Origin: Paenibacillus lacisoli
GTDB taxonomy: Bacteria; Bacillota; Bacilli; Paenibacillales; Paenibacillaceae
DNA: 51,864 nucleotides
Direction of reading: 5' to 3'
NCBI RefSeq assembly: GCF_030580655.1
Contig: NZ_JAUQTB010000020.1
Coordinates: 1 to 51,864, forward strand
Shown here: positions 15,092 through 24,402 of the stretch, piece after piece
Numbering within the stretch: position 1 is the first letter of the stretch
Layout of the letters: each line of letters begins with the position of its first letter
The notes under the pieces: model-generated
Database searches by the model: none
The model's input: only the letters and a program-made list of their open reading frames with translations
What the model was told of the DNA's origin: nothing
Translations under genes and position numbers: made by a program

Positions 15092-16774
15092 TTACATTTT
15101 TTCCGGTGCCGTAACGCCCACCAGCTTCAAGCTGTTAACGATTACTGTGCGAACAGCAGCAAGCAGTGCCAGGCGGGCCTGAGTCTGTGCCGCATCGTCC
15201 GTGATCACGCGTTCCGCCTTGTAGTAGCTGTGGAACAGAGAAGCCAGCTCATAGACATAACGGATGATACGGTGCGGTGCATAGTTGCCAGCCGCAACTG
15301 CGATTTCCTCTGGCATCTCGCCAAGCTTGCGCAGCAGATCATATTCATGTTCTGCATTCAGCTTGCTGAAGTCCAGATCCCCCAGCGGCAGCAGCTGAAT
15401 CCCCTGCTCGTCCGCCTGACGGAAAACACTGCAGATCCGGGCATGCGCATACTGAACATAGAAGACCGGATTTTCGTTGGAGGTCGAGATGGCCAGATCC
15501 ATGTCAAAATCGAGATGGGAGTCCATGCTGCGCATGGTGAAGAAATAGCGGATAGCGTCAACGCCCACTTCTTCCATGAGATCTTCCATCGTTACAGCTT
15601 TACCCGTACGCTTGGACATCTTCACTTTCTCGCCATTCTGGAACAGACTGACCATCTGCGCGATCAATACCGTCAGCTTGGACGGATCATTGCCCAGAGC
15701 TTCCATTGCGGCTTTCATCCGCGGAATATAACCATGGTGATCCGCTCCCCAGATGTTGATCATCTCGTCATAACCGCGGGCGTATTTATCACGGTGGTAG
15801 GCAATGTCTGGTGTCAGGTACGTATAGGTGCCGTCATTTTTGATCAGAACACGATCTTTGTCATCGCCGTACTTCGTGGTACGAAGCCATGTAGCTCCTC
15901 CTTCTTCGTACACTTCATCATCACGGTCACGAAGCTCATTCAGAGCCTTCAGAACTTCTCCATTCTCATACAGGGAGGTTTCGCTGAACCAGCTGTCAAA
16001 ATGAACACGGAATTCCGCAAGGTCGCGCTTGATCTTGTTCAGTTCCTTCTCCAGTCCATAGTCACGGAAGTAGGCCGCACGGTCTCCTGGAGCCATCTCC
16101 AGCAGCGAAGCTCCCTTCTCGGCAACAAGCTCCTTCGCGAAGCCGATAATATCTTCACCATGATAGCCGTCTTCCGGCATTTCGGCCTGCTGTCCGAGCT
16201 CCTGAAGATAACGGGCTTCAATGGAACGGCTCAGGTTATAGACCTGGTTGCCGGCATCATTAATGTAATATTCACGTGTCACCTGGTAACCTGCAAAATC
16301 CAAAATGTTGCAAAGTGCATCACCCACAGCGGCGCCGCGTGCATGTCCCAAATGCAGGCTGCCTGTCGGGTTGGCACTAACGAACTCAACCTGAACCTTC
16401 TTGCCTTCGCCCAGTTGTACCCGTCCGTAATTCTCTCCCAGTTTTTGAACAGATTGAATGACCGGGTACAGGTAGCTCTTGTCCAGACGGAAGTTAATAA
16501 AGCCCGGTCCTGCAATCTCGGCTTCCATAATGGAAGCTGCATTCAGATCCAGATTGGCGATAATTTCTTCGGCCAGCTGCCGAGGGTTTCTCTTAGCGAT
16601 CCGCGTCAGCTGCATCGCAGCATTCGTTGCCAGATCTCCGTGTGATTTGTCCTTGGGCACTTCCAGTGTGATGACCGGCATCTCTTCACGGCTGACGATG
16701 CCTGCGGCTACGATTGCGTTCTGAATCGCCTCCGTCACCTGTTGGTTAATGTGCTCCAGTGGATTGACTGTCAT
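15092..16774 (-). CDS. argS: Arginyl-tRNA synthetase
   Basis: 560 aa, class I synthetase that charges tRNA-Arg. An N-terminal Add1 domain (about 1-95) precedes the HIGH-equivalent HLGHARG (in ANPTGSLHLGHARGAAVGD). The KMSKS-equivalent is KMSKRTGKAV and an alpha-helical DALR anticodon-binding domain ends the protein. The start ATG overlaps the stop of ywiB by four bases (ATGA), so translation is probably coupled. Confidence 0.97.
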   Translation of the reverse strand: MTVNPLEHINQQVTEAIQNAIVAAGIVSREEMPVITLEVPKDKSHGDLATNAAMQLTRIAKRNPRQLAEEIIANLDLNAASIMEAEIAGPGFINFRLDKSYLYPVIQSVQKLGENYGRVQLGEGKKVQVEFVSANPTGSLHLGHARGAAVGDALCNILDFAGYQVTREYYINDAGNQVYNLSRSIEARYLQELGQQAEMPEDGYHGEDIIGFAKELVAEKGASLLEMAPGDRAAYFRDYGLEKELNKIKRDLAEFRVHFDSWFSETSLYENGEVLKALNELRDRDDEVYEEGGATWLRTTKYGDDKDRVLIKNDGTYTYLTPDIAYHRDKYARGYDEMINIWGADHHGYIPRMKAAMEALGNDPSKLTVLIAQMVSLFQNGEKVKMSKRTGKAVTMEDLMEEVGVDAIRYFFTMRSMDSHLDFDMDLAISTSNENPVFYVQYAHARICSVFRQADEQGIQLLPLGDLDFSKLNAEHEYDLLRKLGEMPEEIAVAAGNYAPHRIIRYVYELASLFHSYYKAERVITDDAAQTQARLALLAAVRTVIVNSLKLVGVTAPEKM

Positions 16775-17196
16775 GATTTTGTTTCCTCCTGTATGTGTAA
16801 ACTGATCGCGAAATGCCCAGAGAGTTGCTCGAATGCATACAAGTCATAGGTCCACTCCACCTTGCCGTTCAGACCATCCCTGTGTACTTCCAGCTTCGTG
16901 GTATGGGTAGATAATGCAAAGCTTGTATATGGAGACCGATAAAAGCCTGGCAGCCTGCGGCCCAGCTCAAAAGACTGCTCGGATTGGACTTCACCGTGCC
17001 GGATAATTTTCAGCTCCTGCTCCCCGATCTTCACGGTTGTTCGCGTGGCTCCGCCTTCCGGCCCTGAATTCGGCTCTTCATAGCGGACATATAATTGGCT
17101 TCCCCGGATCGTGGCTTCACCCGGCAGCTCCTGAATGACCTGTTCCCCGTCTTGCCGGCTCTTCAGCCGCACAGTGACCGGCTTCATTGTTGACAT
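16771..17196 (-). CDS. ywiB: YwiB-like DUF1934 family beta-barrel protein
   Basis: 141 aa, predicted all-beta, related to B. subtilis YwiB (DUF1934, lipocalin-like fold), function unknown. The IRGSQLYVRYEEP region, KIGEQELKIIRHG and the RSPYTSFALSTHTTKLEV stretch fit the family. It lies immediately upstream of argS, as in Bacillus, with a four-base overlap. The ATG at 17196 has GGAG nine nt upstream; a TTG at 17211 overlaps that site and is less likely. Confidence 0.88.
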   Translation of the reverse strand: MSTMKPVTVRLKSRQDGEQVIQELPGEATIRGSQLYVRYEEPNSGPEGGATRTTVKIGEQELKIIRHGEVQSEQSFELGRRLPGFYRSPYTSFALSTHTTKLEVHRDGLNGKVEWTYDLYAFEQLSGHFAISLHIQEETKS

Positions 17197-17233
17197 ATTA
17201 GCAAACTCCAATCATTTTGTTTCCTATTGTACT

Positions 17234-17262
17234 ACTATATCCAGTTCGCCGTTTCAATTCAA
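17234..17262 (-). promoter_or_regulatory. ywiB-argS promoter (sigma-A)
   Basis: TTGAAT (17262-17257) and TATAGT (17239-17234) with 17-nt spacing on the minus strand, about 40 nt upstream of ywiB. No argS T-box is visible in the short leader. Confidence 0.55.
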
Positions 17263-17295
17263 ATCAGGTTTTGCTCAAATACCGCTTTTTTGCAA

Positions 17296-17328
17296 TAAAA
17301 AACGTGTCTGCCCGCGGGCAGACACGTT
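17296..17328 (-). terminator. Terminator after the secreted propeller gene
   Basis: Perfect twelve-base stem AACGTGTCTGCC/GGCAGACACGTT with a CGCG loop, followed by a T-run on the minus strand, 23 nt past the stop of the gene at 17351. Confidence 0.93.
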
Positions 17329-17350
17329 CTATTGTTGTTCATTGAATTCC

Positions 17351-18523
17351 CTAGTGCTTCTCATGAAACTGGATCAGCGGTGTCCAGGTCTGTCCGCCAT
17401 CATGAGTGACATAGACCGCCGGGTTTCTAAAGCCGGTTACCGCCAAGTAGCCGGTCTGAGCTGAACGGAATGAGATCACCGAGCTGTAGCCCGCAATATC
17501 AGACTTCAAATTGTTCCAGCTCCTGCCACCATTCGCCGAGCGACCGATTCCTACGACTTCACCCGCGGGAGAGCCTGCGCTTAGATATGCGGTACTGCTG
17601 CCGATCAGCTGCATATTGCCAGGATGACCGCCAGGCCCCGCCGGACCTTCCTTCTTCAGACCGTCACGACCGCCGGGAGCAGGCCCGCCGCCGGCTGTGC
17701 TTTGGCTGATATCCTTGGTCCAGTGCTGACCACCATCTGTTGTCGCGTACATGGAGTAGGATATCTGCGACATGCCTGCGCCCCCGTACAGAATGACATA
17801 CGTCTGCTGGCCGCTGCTGTAGACGTCTCCGCTTGTTGCATTCATGGAAGAATTAACACGAAGGGACAGGGACCAGTGGGAACCGCCATTTGTTGTTTTC
17901 ATTACCCGATATCCGCTTCCGGGCACAACGACGACTGCGAAGCCGTTATTTATATTGCTGAAGAATGCGCCGCGCGTATTGGCAGGTGTCTTCACCTGAT
18001 TCCAGCTGACACCGCCGTTGTTCGTTCGGTAGACTGCATTATACGCGTAAGCAAATCCGGTCTGTTTGTTCAGAAATTGAATCCGGTCAAAGGCTACACT
18101 CCCTGTTGAAATACGGGTCCAGTGGGAACCGCCGTCTGAGGTACGAATCAGATATCGGGCCGGCTGGTCGGGCGATACCGATGCCAGTGCCCATCCATTC
18201 ACATTGTCCGTAAAATCAATCTGCGCAAACTGCCATTGGCCTGTATAGATCTTCTGCCAGTCTGCGCCTCCATTTGAAGTTCCTATCATAAATCCGCTTC
18301 CTGCTGCTCGTCCAATATGATCACTTAGAAATTGTACATCACTAAACTTCAGGCCCGCCGGCTGTCTGGAAGCGAGAGTCTGCTCCAGGCTGTTGACCAG
18401 GCCAGCACTGCCTGTTCCAGCTGCCGCTGCCGGCTGAGCCGATGCCATAGGGAACGTTATAGCAATCATTGCAGATGCGGTAAGAATTGCTTTTGTAATC
18501 CACTTTTTGCAGTTAAATTTCAT
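17351..18523 (-). CDS. Secreted seven-motif beta-propeller (BNR/Ycf48-like) protein
   Basis: 390 aa. A signal peptide (KK..W, hydrophobic core, ending near ASA) occupies residues 1 to about 30. The mature part holds seven Asp-box-like motifs of form (S/T)x(N/D)GGxxW: SNGGADW, SDGGSHW, NNGGVSW, TNGGSHW, TDGGQHW, ANGGRSW and HDGGQTW, which suggests a seven-bladed propeller. Between the fifth and sixth is a Gly/Pro-rich insert (about residues 275-305, GGGPAPGGRDG and GPAGPGGHPG). Similar folds occur in sialidases and photosystem assembly factor Ycf48, but no catalytic role can be assigned. AGGAGGAGG precedes the ATG at 18523. Confidence 0.85.
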   Translation of the reverse strand: MKFNCKKWITKAILTASAMIAITFPMASAQPAAAAGTGSAGLVNSLEQTLASRQPAGLKFSDVQFLSDHIGRAAGSGFMIGTSNGGADWQKIYTGQWQFAQIDFTDNVNGWALASVSPDQPARYLIRTSDGGSHWTRISTGSVAFDRIQFLNKQTGFAYAYNAVYRTNNGGVSWNQVKTPANTRGAFFSNINNGFAVVVVPGSGYRVMKTTNGGSHWSLSLRVNSSMNATSGDVYSSGQQTYVILYGGAGMSQISYSMYATTDGGQHWTKDISQSTAGGGPAPGGRDGLKKEGPAGPGGHPGNMQLIGSSTAYLSAGSPAGEVVGIGRSANGGRSWNNLKSDIAGYSSVISFRSAQTGYLAVTGFRNPAVYVTHDGGQTWTPLIQFHEKH

Positions 18524-18714
18524 GTCGATATGCACCTCCTCCTGTTACATTACCCGTTCCATATCTCTTAGAATTGACAATTCCATAAAAATGATATGAC
18601 AGTTTCGTTATATAATTCTGCTCTTGTCAGCAGTAATCCCGGGCTGAACACTGAATATCCGCTCCGCTCCTGTACCATACTGAAAATTAGAAACACATGG
18701 AAGGGAGTGGCATC

Positions 18715-20775
18715 ATGGGAGATGAACTGAAGAGACAGCGCAAGCATTCGTCACGAAAGTGGATCCTGCTGTTCAAAGCGTTCTGCATATCCCTCGTGCT
18801 TGGTGTACTGGCGGGTGCTGCTCTGCTGACCTATCTTTATGCGACCAGTCTGCCGATGGCGGAGAGCGACCGCAATTCCCGCCTGCTCGACAGCAGCGGA
18901 GCCGTGATCGCAACCTTCTCCAGCGGCGGTAAAGATTCTATTCCTGTTCAGCTGAATGAGATTGCGCCCTCTCTGGTTGATGCCACCCTTGCCGTAGAAG
19001 ACCGTAAATTTTATGACCATTACGGTTTTGACTTCAAAGGTCTCGGCAGGGCTGTACTGGTTAACTTAAAACGGATGGATATGGCGCAAGGGGCGAGCAC
19101 TCTTACCCAGCAGCTTGCCCGCAACCTCTACCTGTCTCATGAGAAAACATGGAACCGAAAGCTTAAAGAGGCCATGTACACGGCACAGCTGGAGATGAAG
19201 TACAGCAAGCATGACATCCTTAATATGTATTTGAATGAAATATATTATGGACACGGTGCGTATGGAATCGAGGCCGCTTCACAAATGTATTTCGGAATTC
19301 GTGCCTCTGAGCTGACTCTGGCGGAAAGCGCCATGCTGGCCGGCATTCCGAAAGGGCCTACGTACTACTCTCCTTATAATCAGATGAAAAATGCAAAGGA
19401 CCGCCAGAAGGTCGTGCTGGAGGCTATGGTAGACACAGGCACAATCACCCGGCAGGAAGCTGATGCAGCCTACCAGCAGACACTGCCGTTCAAAGCACCC
19501 AGTGAGCGGCGGACCGTTGAGGAGGCTCCTTATTTTCGCGACTATGTGAAAAATGTGGTCACCCAGCAGCTCGGCATTTCTCCACAGCTTTTGGACCATG
19601 GCGGGCTGAATATCTATACCACGCTGGATTCACAGATGCAGCAGGCGGCTGAATCAGCTGTTGCTAAAGGGATGGATGCCAAGAGTGAACTGGAGACCGC
19701 TCTGGTATCCATAGATCCACGAACCGGTTACGTCAAAGCCATGGTGGGCGGTAAAAACTATCTCAGCAACCAGTACAATCATGCACTGGCCAGCACCCGT
19801 CAGCCCGGGTCGTCTTTTAAACCCATCATGTACCTCACTGCACTTGATTCCGGACAGATGACAGGAGCCACGGTTTTTAACAGCCAGCCGACGATTTTTC
19901 ATTACGATCATGACCGGCTGACGTACCAGCCCAAAAATTTTGGCGATAAGTTTCTGGGCGAAATCAATATGCGCCGGGCTATTGCAGCATCAGATAATAT
20001 CTATGCTGTAAACACGATTATGAAAATCGGCACCGAGAAGGTCATCGCCATGGCACGGAAAATGGGAATCAGCGGCAGTCTTAACCCTGTTCCCTCTCTT
20101 GCGCTCGGTACATCGCCGGTCAGCCCGTTCGAAATGGCTTCTGCCTTTGCGGTTATCAGCTCTGGTGGACAGAAGCTTCCGGCAACTGCCGTCCTCCGAA
20201 TAACTGATGCTGCAGGCCGGGTTGTGTATGAGGCACCGCAGAATCGTCCCGAGCAGGTCGCAAGTCCGGCCGCAGCCTATGTTCTCACCCGAATGATGGA
20301 GAGCGTATTCGAGAGCGGGGGAACCGGAAACCGGGTAGCCAATGTGATGAAAAGGCCGGTTGCCGGCAAATCGGGAACAACGGATACCGATGCCTGGATG
20401 GTCGGCTTCACACCGGAGCTCTCAACCGCCGTATGGGTGGGTTACGATAAAGGAAAGGCGATTCAGACGGCGGATGGTCACCGGGCAGCGCCAATCTTTG
20501 CCCAATATACAGAACAGGCGCTGACGAATGTCCCGCCCAAAATCTTCCCTGTACCTGACGGTGTAGTCAGTGTCTATATTGACCCGCAGAGCGGCAAGCT
20601 GGCAACAGCGGCCTGTCCCCAGAAGCAGCTGGAAGTGTTCGTGGCCGGCTCTGAACCAAAGGAATACTGCTCGGACGAAGGCACAAGCCCGCCGCAGCCT
20701 CAGGACAAGCAGGCCGACCTGAAGAAGGAGAAGCATTCATGGTGGTCTGACTTCAAGCGCTGGTGGATGAATTAA
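18715..20775 (+). CDS. Class A penicillin-binding protein (transglycosylase/transpeptidase)
   Basis: 686 aa, bifunctional cell-wall polymerase. A short basic cytoplasmic N-terminus, one membrane segment (about residues 20-46), a GT51 glycosyltransferase domain with the catalytic-Glu motif AVEDRKFYDHYG and GASTLTQQLARNL, then a transpeptidase domain with S366xxK (GSSFK) and KSG (K552) motifs. Most like the B. subtilis PbpG/PBP2d group, which also neighbours ywhD, but the paralogue cannot be fixed by eye. I chose the ATG at 18715, which has GGAAGGGAG upstream; an ATG at 18697 overlaps it. Confidence 0.95.
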   Translation: MGDELKRQRKHSSRKWILLFKAFCISLVLGVLAGAALLTYLYATSLPMAESDRNSRLLDSSGAVIATFSSGGKDSIPVQLNEIAPSLVDATLAVEDRKFYDHYGFDFKGLGRAVLVNLKRMDMAQGASTLTQQLARNLYLSHEKTWNRKLKEAMYTAQLEMKYSKHDILNMYLNEIYYGHGAYGIEAASQMYFGIRASELTLAESAMLAGIPKGPTYYSPYNQMKNAKDRQKVVLEAMVDTGTITRQEADAAYQQTLPFKAPSERRTVEEAPYFRDYVKNVVTQQLGISPQLLDHGGLNIYTTLDSQMQQAAESAVAKGMDAKSELETALVSIDPRTGYVKAMVGGKNYLSNQYNHALASTRQPGSSFKPIMYLTALDSGQMTGATVFNSQPTIFHYDHDRLTYQPKNFGDKFLGEINMRRAIAASDNIYAVNTIMKIGTEKVIAMARKMGISGSLNPVPSLALGTSPVSPFEMASAFAVISSGGQKLPATAVLRITDAAGRVVYEAPQNRPEQVASPAAAYVLTRMMESVFESGGTGNRVANVMKRPVAGKSGTTDTDAWMVGFTPELSTAVWVGYDKGKAIQTADGHRAAPIFAQYTEQALTNVPPKIFPVPDGVVSVYIDPQSGKLATAACPQKQLEVFVAGSEPKEYCSDEGTSPPQPQDKQADLKKEKHSWWSDFKRWWMN

Positions 20776-20803
20776 CACATACATCTAGAAAAATGACTGC
20801 AGC

Positions 20804-20846
20804 TACCCTCCATGTTGCCTTGATGGAACAGGAGGGTATATTTATA
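20804..20846 (+). terminator. Terminator after the class A PBP gene
   Basis: TACCCTCC/GGAGGGTA stem with a 19-base loop, followed by TATTTATAT, 29 nt after the stop codon. Confidence 0.65.
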
Positions 20847-20904
20847 TACATCAGAGAATTATTAGGAAAGAAACCAATATACCAGAGTTAGCAGGTGAAC
20901 TGAC

Positions 20905-21618
20905 ATGAGCAAGGAAATTCCCCATATGAATCAAAGCGGGGACAATGGGAACAGCAAGGTCAATCAAGGCTGGGTACATCCGAATCCCCATGTCCCCAGC
21001 CCGGCTGAGTTATGTGCCCTGCCTGCGCTGGAGGCAGCTCCCCTGCTGCTGGGGTATACGCTGGTCCGCCGAACCGAGGAGGGTGACATCCGCTGCCGGA
21101 TCGTGGAGACCGAAAGCTATGGCGGTATGGAGGACAAGGGCAGTCATGCCTATGGCGGGAGAAAAACCGGCCGTACGGAAGTCATGTTCCGCAATGGAGG
21201 CCTGGCCTATATCTACCTTATCTACGGCATGTACCATTGTCTGAATGTGGTTACCGGCCGGGAGGGAGATCCGCAGGCCGTACTGATCCGTGCTGTCGAG
21301 CCGCTTTCCGGCCAGGATCTGGCTATAATGCGCAACAACCGGAGCACCCCGCTCAGGAGGGAGCGTGACATTTCGAGCGGGCCTGGCAAGCTGTGCCGAG
21401 CCCTGCGTATTGACCGCTCGCTGAACGCCAGCAGTCTGCTGGTTCCCGGACAGCCGCTGTGGCTGGAACCGCCCCGGGAACTTTCTGAGTGGAAAATCAT
21501 GACGGCGCCGCGTGTAAATATTGACTATGCGGCAGAATATGCCGAGAAGCCATGGCGGTTCTTTATCGGGGGCCATCCTTATATTTCCGTTACAGATCCG
21601 CGGGCAGTTCCCTTATAA
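20905..21618 (+). CDS. 3-methyladenine DNA glycosylase (AAG/MPG family)
   Basis: 237 aa. Removes alkylated purines from DNA as the first step of base excision repair. The family core is clear: RIVETESYGGMEDKGSHAYGG (with the catalytic Glu in VETESY), the intercalating-loop region YIYLIYGMYHCLNVVT, and the ending PWRFFIGGHPYISV. About 30 extra residues (Asn/Gly/Pro-rich) precede the usual N-terminus. AGGTG lies before the ATG. B. subtilis YxlJ is a homologue. Confidence 0.93.
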   Translation: MSKEIPHMNQSGDNGNSKVNQGWVHPNPHVPSPAELCALPALEAAPLLLGYTLVRRTEEGDIRCRIVETESYGGMEDKGSHAYGGRKTGRTEVMFRNGGLAYIYLIYGMYHCLNVVTGREGDPQAVLIRAVEPLSGQDLAIMRNNRSTPLRRERDISSGPGKLCRALRIDRSLNASSLLVPGQPLWLEPPRELSEWKIMTAPRVNIDYAAEYAEKPWRFFIGGHPYISVTDPRAVPL

Positions 21619-21635
21619 TCCGTTAATAAATCTAC

Positions 21636-21688
21636 GCCAAGAGGCTGAGCATACACCGGCAATCGCCCGTGCTGCTCAGCCTCTTGGC
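21636..21688. terminator. Long perfect inverted repeat between two convergent genes
   Basis: A 16-bp perfect repeat, GCCAAGAGGCTGAGCA and its complement, with a 21-base spacer, lies between the converging glycosylase and ywhD genes. The T-run is poor on both strands, so it may act as a bidirectional terminator of the weak-tail kind or as an mRNA 3' stabiliser. Confidence 0.6.
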
Positions 21689-21724
21689 CTTACTATAATT
21701 GATCACCAGAATCCATCGTGAAGC

Positions 21725-22237
21725 TTATACGTCCAGTGCCTGCTTCAGCTCGTCCGGCGAAGCATCCCACCACTCGCTGTTGTGCTCGACCAGCAGCTTC
21801 TTAAGCGCTGCCCTCTGCTCCGCTCCGAGCTCCTCCAGCATGAATCGGCGCTTCATGGCCGCGTCCATTTTGTTTACGTGGTCCGGGAGGATCTTCCAGC
21901 CCCGCTTGGCTTCGGTGTCGATCAGCATCTCGCAGGCGGTCGCCCCGCCATACAGCTGGCCTTCCGGGGTACGGTCCACTGCCACCCAGACAAGCCATAC
22001 CTGACGGCCATTCGGCACATCTTCTTTGTTCGAAGAAAACTTGATTCCGCGCTCCACCTTGCTCTTCGCATGCATGGCACCAATATCAATTCTGGCCTCA
22101 TCCCCATCAATGATAACAGGAGAAAGATTGTTCAGATCAATTGAGCCTGCGCCAAATCCTTTATGTTTATTGCTCTTACTGCTGACAATATTTAAAGCAA
22201 TCTGCTTTTTAACGCCGGGTTGTTGATTTTGGTCCAT
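21725..22237 (-). CDS. ywhD: YwhD family protein
   Basis: 170 aa, soluble, homologous to B. subtilis YwhD, function unknown. The N-terminal segment IALNIVSSKSNKHKGFGAGSIDLNNLSP and the WLVWVAVDR strand are recognisable. In B. subtilis ywhD sits beside pbpG (ywhE), and a class A PBP gene is nearby here too, so part of that neighbourhood is kept while speE/speB are missing. GGAGGG precedes the ATG. Confidence 0.9.
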   Translation of the reverse strand: MDQNQQPGVKKQIALNIVSSKSNKHKGFGAGSIDLNNLSPVIIDGDEARIDIGAMHAKSKVERGIKFSSNKEDVPNGRQVWLVWVAVDRTPEGQLYGGATACEMLIDTEAKRGWKILPDHVNKMDAAMKRRFMLEELGAEQRAALKKLLVEHNSEWWDASPDELKQALDV

Positions 22238-22408
22238 CGTCCAAGCCCTCCATCATGTATACTTTCTTCTCTCCGAGTATGAACTTCATTGAATTTAATC
22301 ACTGCTGCTCCTCTGGCAATAGTCTGCCCCCAATATTTTAACTAATAATCTCCCGAAAGCCAACATATACATGCCGTAGATGCTTGTTCAACGGGAGGTA
22401 TCCATTGT

Positions 22409-24388
22409 ATGACCCCATTTCGTGCCAAAGTCATCATCATGTCCGTGCTTGCGCTATGCCTGACCGCCGGAAGTGCTGGATGGTATATGTATTCCTCATC
22501 CCCCACAACCCAGGCTCTGTTCGCCGTTGAAAAGGGCAAGCCTTCCGCCCCGCAAGCTGCTGCACCGGAAAGTGTACAGCAGCCCCAGGCTGAGGTGCTG
22601 AGCGATCGCATCGTCGAATATCACATGGACGTTGCCCTTGCCGATGAGGGGGTGCTGAAGGGAACGGAGACGCTGACCTGGAAGCATCCCGGTAAAAAAA
22701 CGGTGAACGAGCTCTATTTTCACCTCTACCCGAATGCATTTGCCTCCATGGATACTACCTTCATGAAAGAGACCGGAGGTAAGCTGCGCGGAGATACTAT
22801 GCCGCCGGACGGCTTCGGCTCCATGTCTATTCTGAGCATGAAGACAGCAGACGGATTGTCATTAATGCCGCGCATCCAGTATATCCAGCCTGACGACGGC
22901 AATATCAAGGACAAGACCCTAATGAAGGTCCGTCTGCCCAAGCCCGTGAAGGCCGGAGAGAGCGTTACTCTGAGCATCCAATTTGAAGTGAAGCTGCCTA
23001 AGGTATTTGCCCGCATGGGTAAGGCCGGCTCCTTCATCATGGCAGGCCAGTGGTATCCCAAGATTGCTGTCTACGAAAGAGCCGGTGAACGCGGCCGTAC
23101 GGAGGAAGGCTGGAACGCCCATCAGTATCATGGCAATACGGAATTTTACTCTGACTTCGGTATTTACAGCGCACGCATCCGTGTGCCTTCGAATTACATC
23201 GTGGCTGCATCGGGATTTCCGACGAGGCAGGCTGAGGTCAAAAACGGCAGCAAAATTTATCAGTTCTATGCCGATGATGTCCACGACTTTGCTTGGTCGG
23301 CTTCGCCTGATTTTGTCGTAGCCGAAGAACCCTTTTCTGCAACCAACATTCCAGGTGTTCGCATTAAGCTGTATCTGGACCCGGCCCACAAGGATCTGAA
23401 GGAGCGTTATTTCTATGCCGCTAAGGCTGCCTTATCCAACTACAGCAAATGGTACGGTTCTTATCCCTATTCCACATTGTCCATTGTTGTTCCTCCGAAG
23501 GAGGGTAATGGTGCCGGGGGGATGGAATACCCCACCCTTATTACCGCTTTCGGTGCGAGTGATGCGAACCCCGGATATTCGCTGGAGCGGACGGTAGTGC
23601 ATGAGATCGGCCATCAATACTTTTACGGTATGATCGCCAGCAACGAAGTGGAAGAAGCCTGGCTGGATGAAGGTTTTACTTCTTATGCTGAAGACCGGGT
23701 CATGGAGCAGGAATACGGTCTTTCTCCAAATCTGCCTATGCAGGCCGGTTATGTCTCCTCCCCTGCCTCTCTGACCCAGTCTGCCTGGAAATATGGCTCT
23801 CAGGAACGGTATGCGCAAAATGCCTATATTCGGGGCAAGCTGGTCCTGTCCGGCATTGAACAGCAGGTCGGCCGGCAAACGATGGATAAAATCATGCGCA
23901 CCTATACGCAAAAATACCGTTTCAGACACCCTTCGAGCGCAGATTTTCAAAAGGTGGTGGAGCGAGTTACGAACAAATCGTGGTCCGGCTACTTCAACGA
24001 CTATATTTATGGCGCCAAGATGGCTGATTTTGCTGTAGATCATATTGAAGTAACCCCGTCCCCGGGTAAGGGCAAGGAAAACTATGAATCTAAAGTCGTC
24101 ATCTCCAAGCGGGGCGGTGATTATCCGAAAATTCCGGTTCTCTTTACATTCAAGGATGGACACGAAATGTATAAGTCATGGAACGGTCAGGGCTCGACGG
24201 TAACATTTAATTTGAAATACAGTTCTCCAGTCTCAACCGTAACCGTAGATCCGCTTCATCAGATTGTGCTGGAGAACAAGCATATTAACAACTATCTCAA
24301 GGCTGAGGTAGATGAGAAGGTGGCTACCCGTTGGAATTTGGGCGTTACCAAGCTGATCGAAACCCTGCTGGGAAGTCTGTCATGGTGA
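22409..24388 (+). CDS. M1 family zinc metallopeptidase, membrane-anchored or secreted
   Basis: 659 aa. The gluzincin motif is complete: H398-E399-x-x-H402 with the third zinc ligand E421 18 residues later (WLDEGFTSYAED). The substrate-recognition loop reads GGMEYP, a variant of the GxMEN motif of aminopeptidases. Residues 6-28 form a signal anchor or uncleaved signal peptide, so the catalytic domain faces outside. The linker near residues 40-60 is Pro/Ala/Gln-rich. It is followed 14 nt later by a membrane-protein gene, probably one operon. GGGAGG precedes the ATG. Confidence 0.93.
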   Translation: MTPFRAKVIIMSVLALCLTAGSAGWYMYSSSPTTQALFAVEKGKPSAPQAAAPESVQQPQAEVLSDRIVEYHMDVALADEGVLKGTETLTWKHPGKKTVNELYFHLYPNAFASMDTTFMKETGGKLRGDTMPPDGFGSMSILSMKTADGLSLMPRIQYIQPDDGNIKDKTLMKVRLPKPVKAGESVTLSIQFEVKLPKVFARMGKAGSFIMAGQWYPKIAVYERAGERGRTEEGWNAHQYHGNTEFYSDFGIYSARIRVPSNYIVAASGFPTRQAEVKNGSKIYQFYADDVHDFAWSASPDFVVAEEPFSATNIPGVRIKLYLDPAHKDLKERYFYAAKAALSNYSKWYGSYPYSTLSIVVPPKEGNGAGGMEYPTLITAFGASDANPGYSLERTVVHEIGHQYFYGMIASNEVEEAWLDEGFTSYAEDRVMEQEYGLSPNLPMQAGYVSSPASLTQSAWKYGSQERYAQNAYIRGKLVLSGIEQQVGRQTMDKIMRTYTQKYRFRHPSSADFQKVVERVTNKSWSGYFNDYIYGAKMADFAVDHIEVTPSPGKGKENYESKVVISKRGGDYPKIPVLFTFKDGHEMYKSWNGQGSTVTFNLKYSSPVSTVTVDPLHQIVLENKHINNYLKAEVDEKVATRWNLGVTKLIETLLGSLSW

Positions 24389-24402
24389 GGTGGAAAGAAA
24401 GC

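Noticed and set aside
15230..16645. Long open frame (471 codons) on the plus strand opposite argS
   Set aside because: It is the antisense shadow of argS; the product has no recognisable domain, while argS has all synthetase motifs.
18574..18616. Sigma-A promoter with a perfect TTGACA upstream of the class A PBP gene
   Set aside because: The TTGACA and the TATAAT at 18611 are 31 bp apart, and no -10 lies at the right distance of TTGACA.
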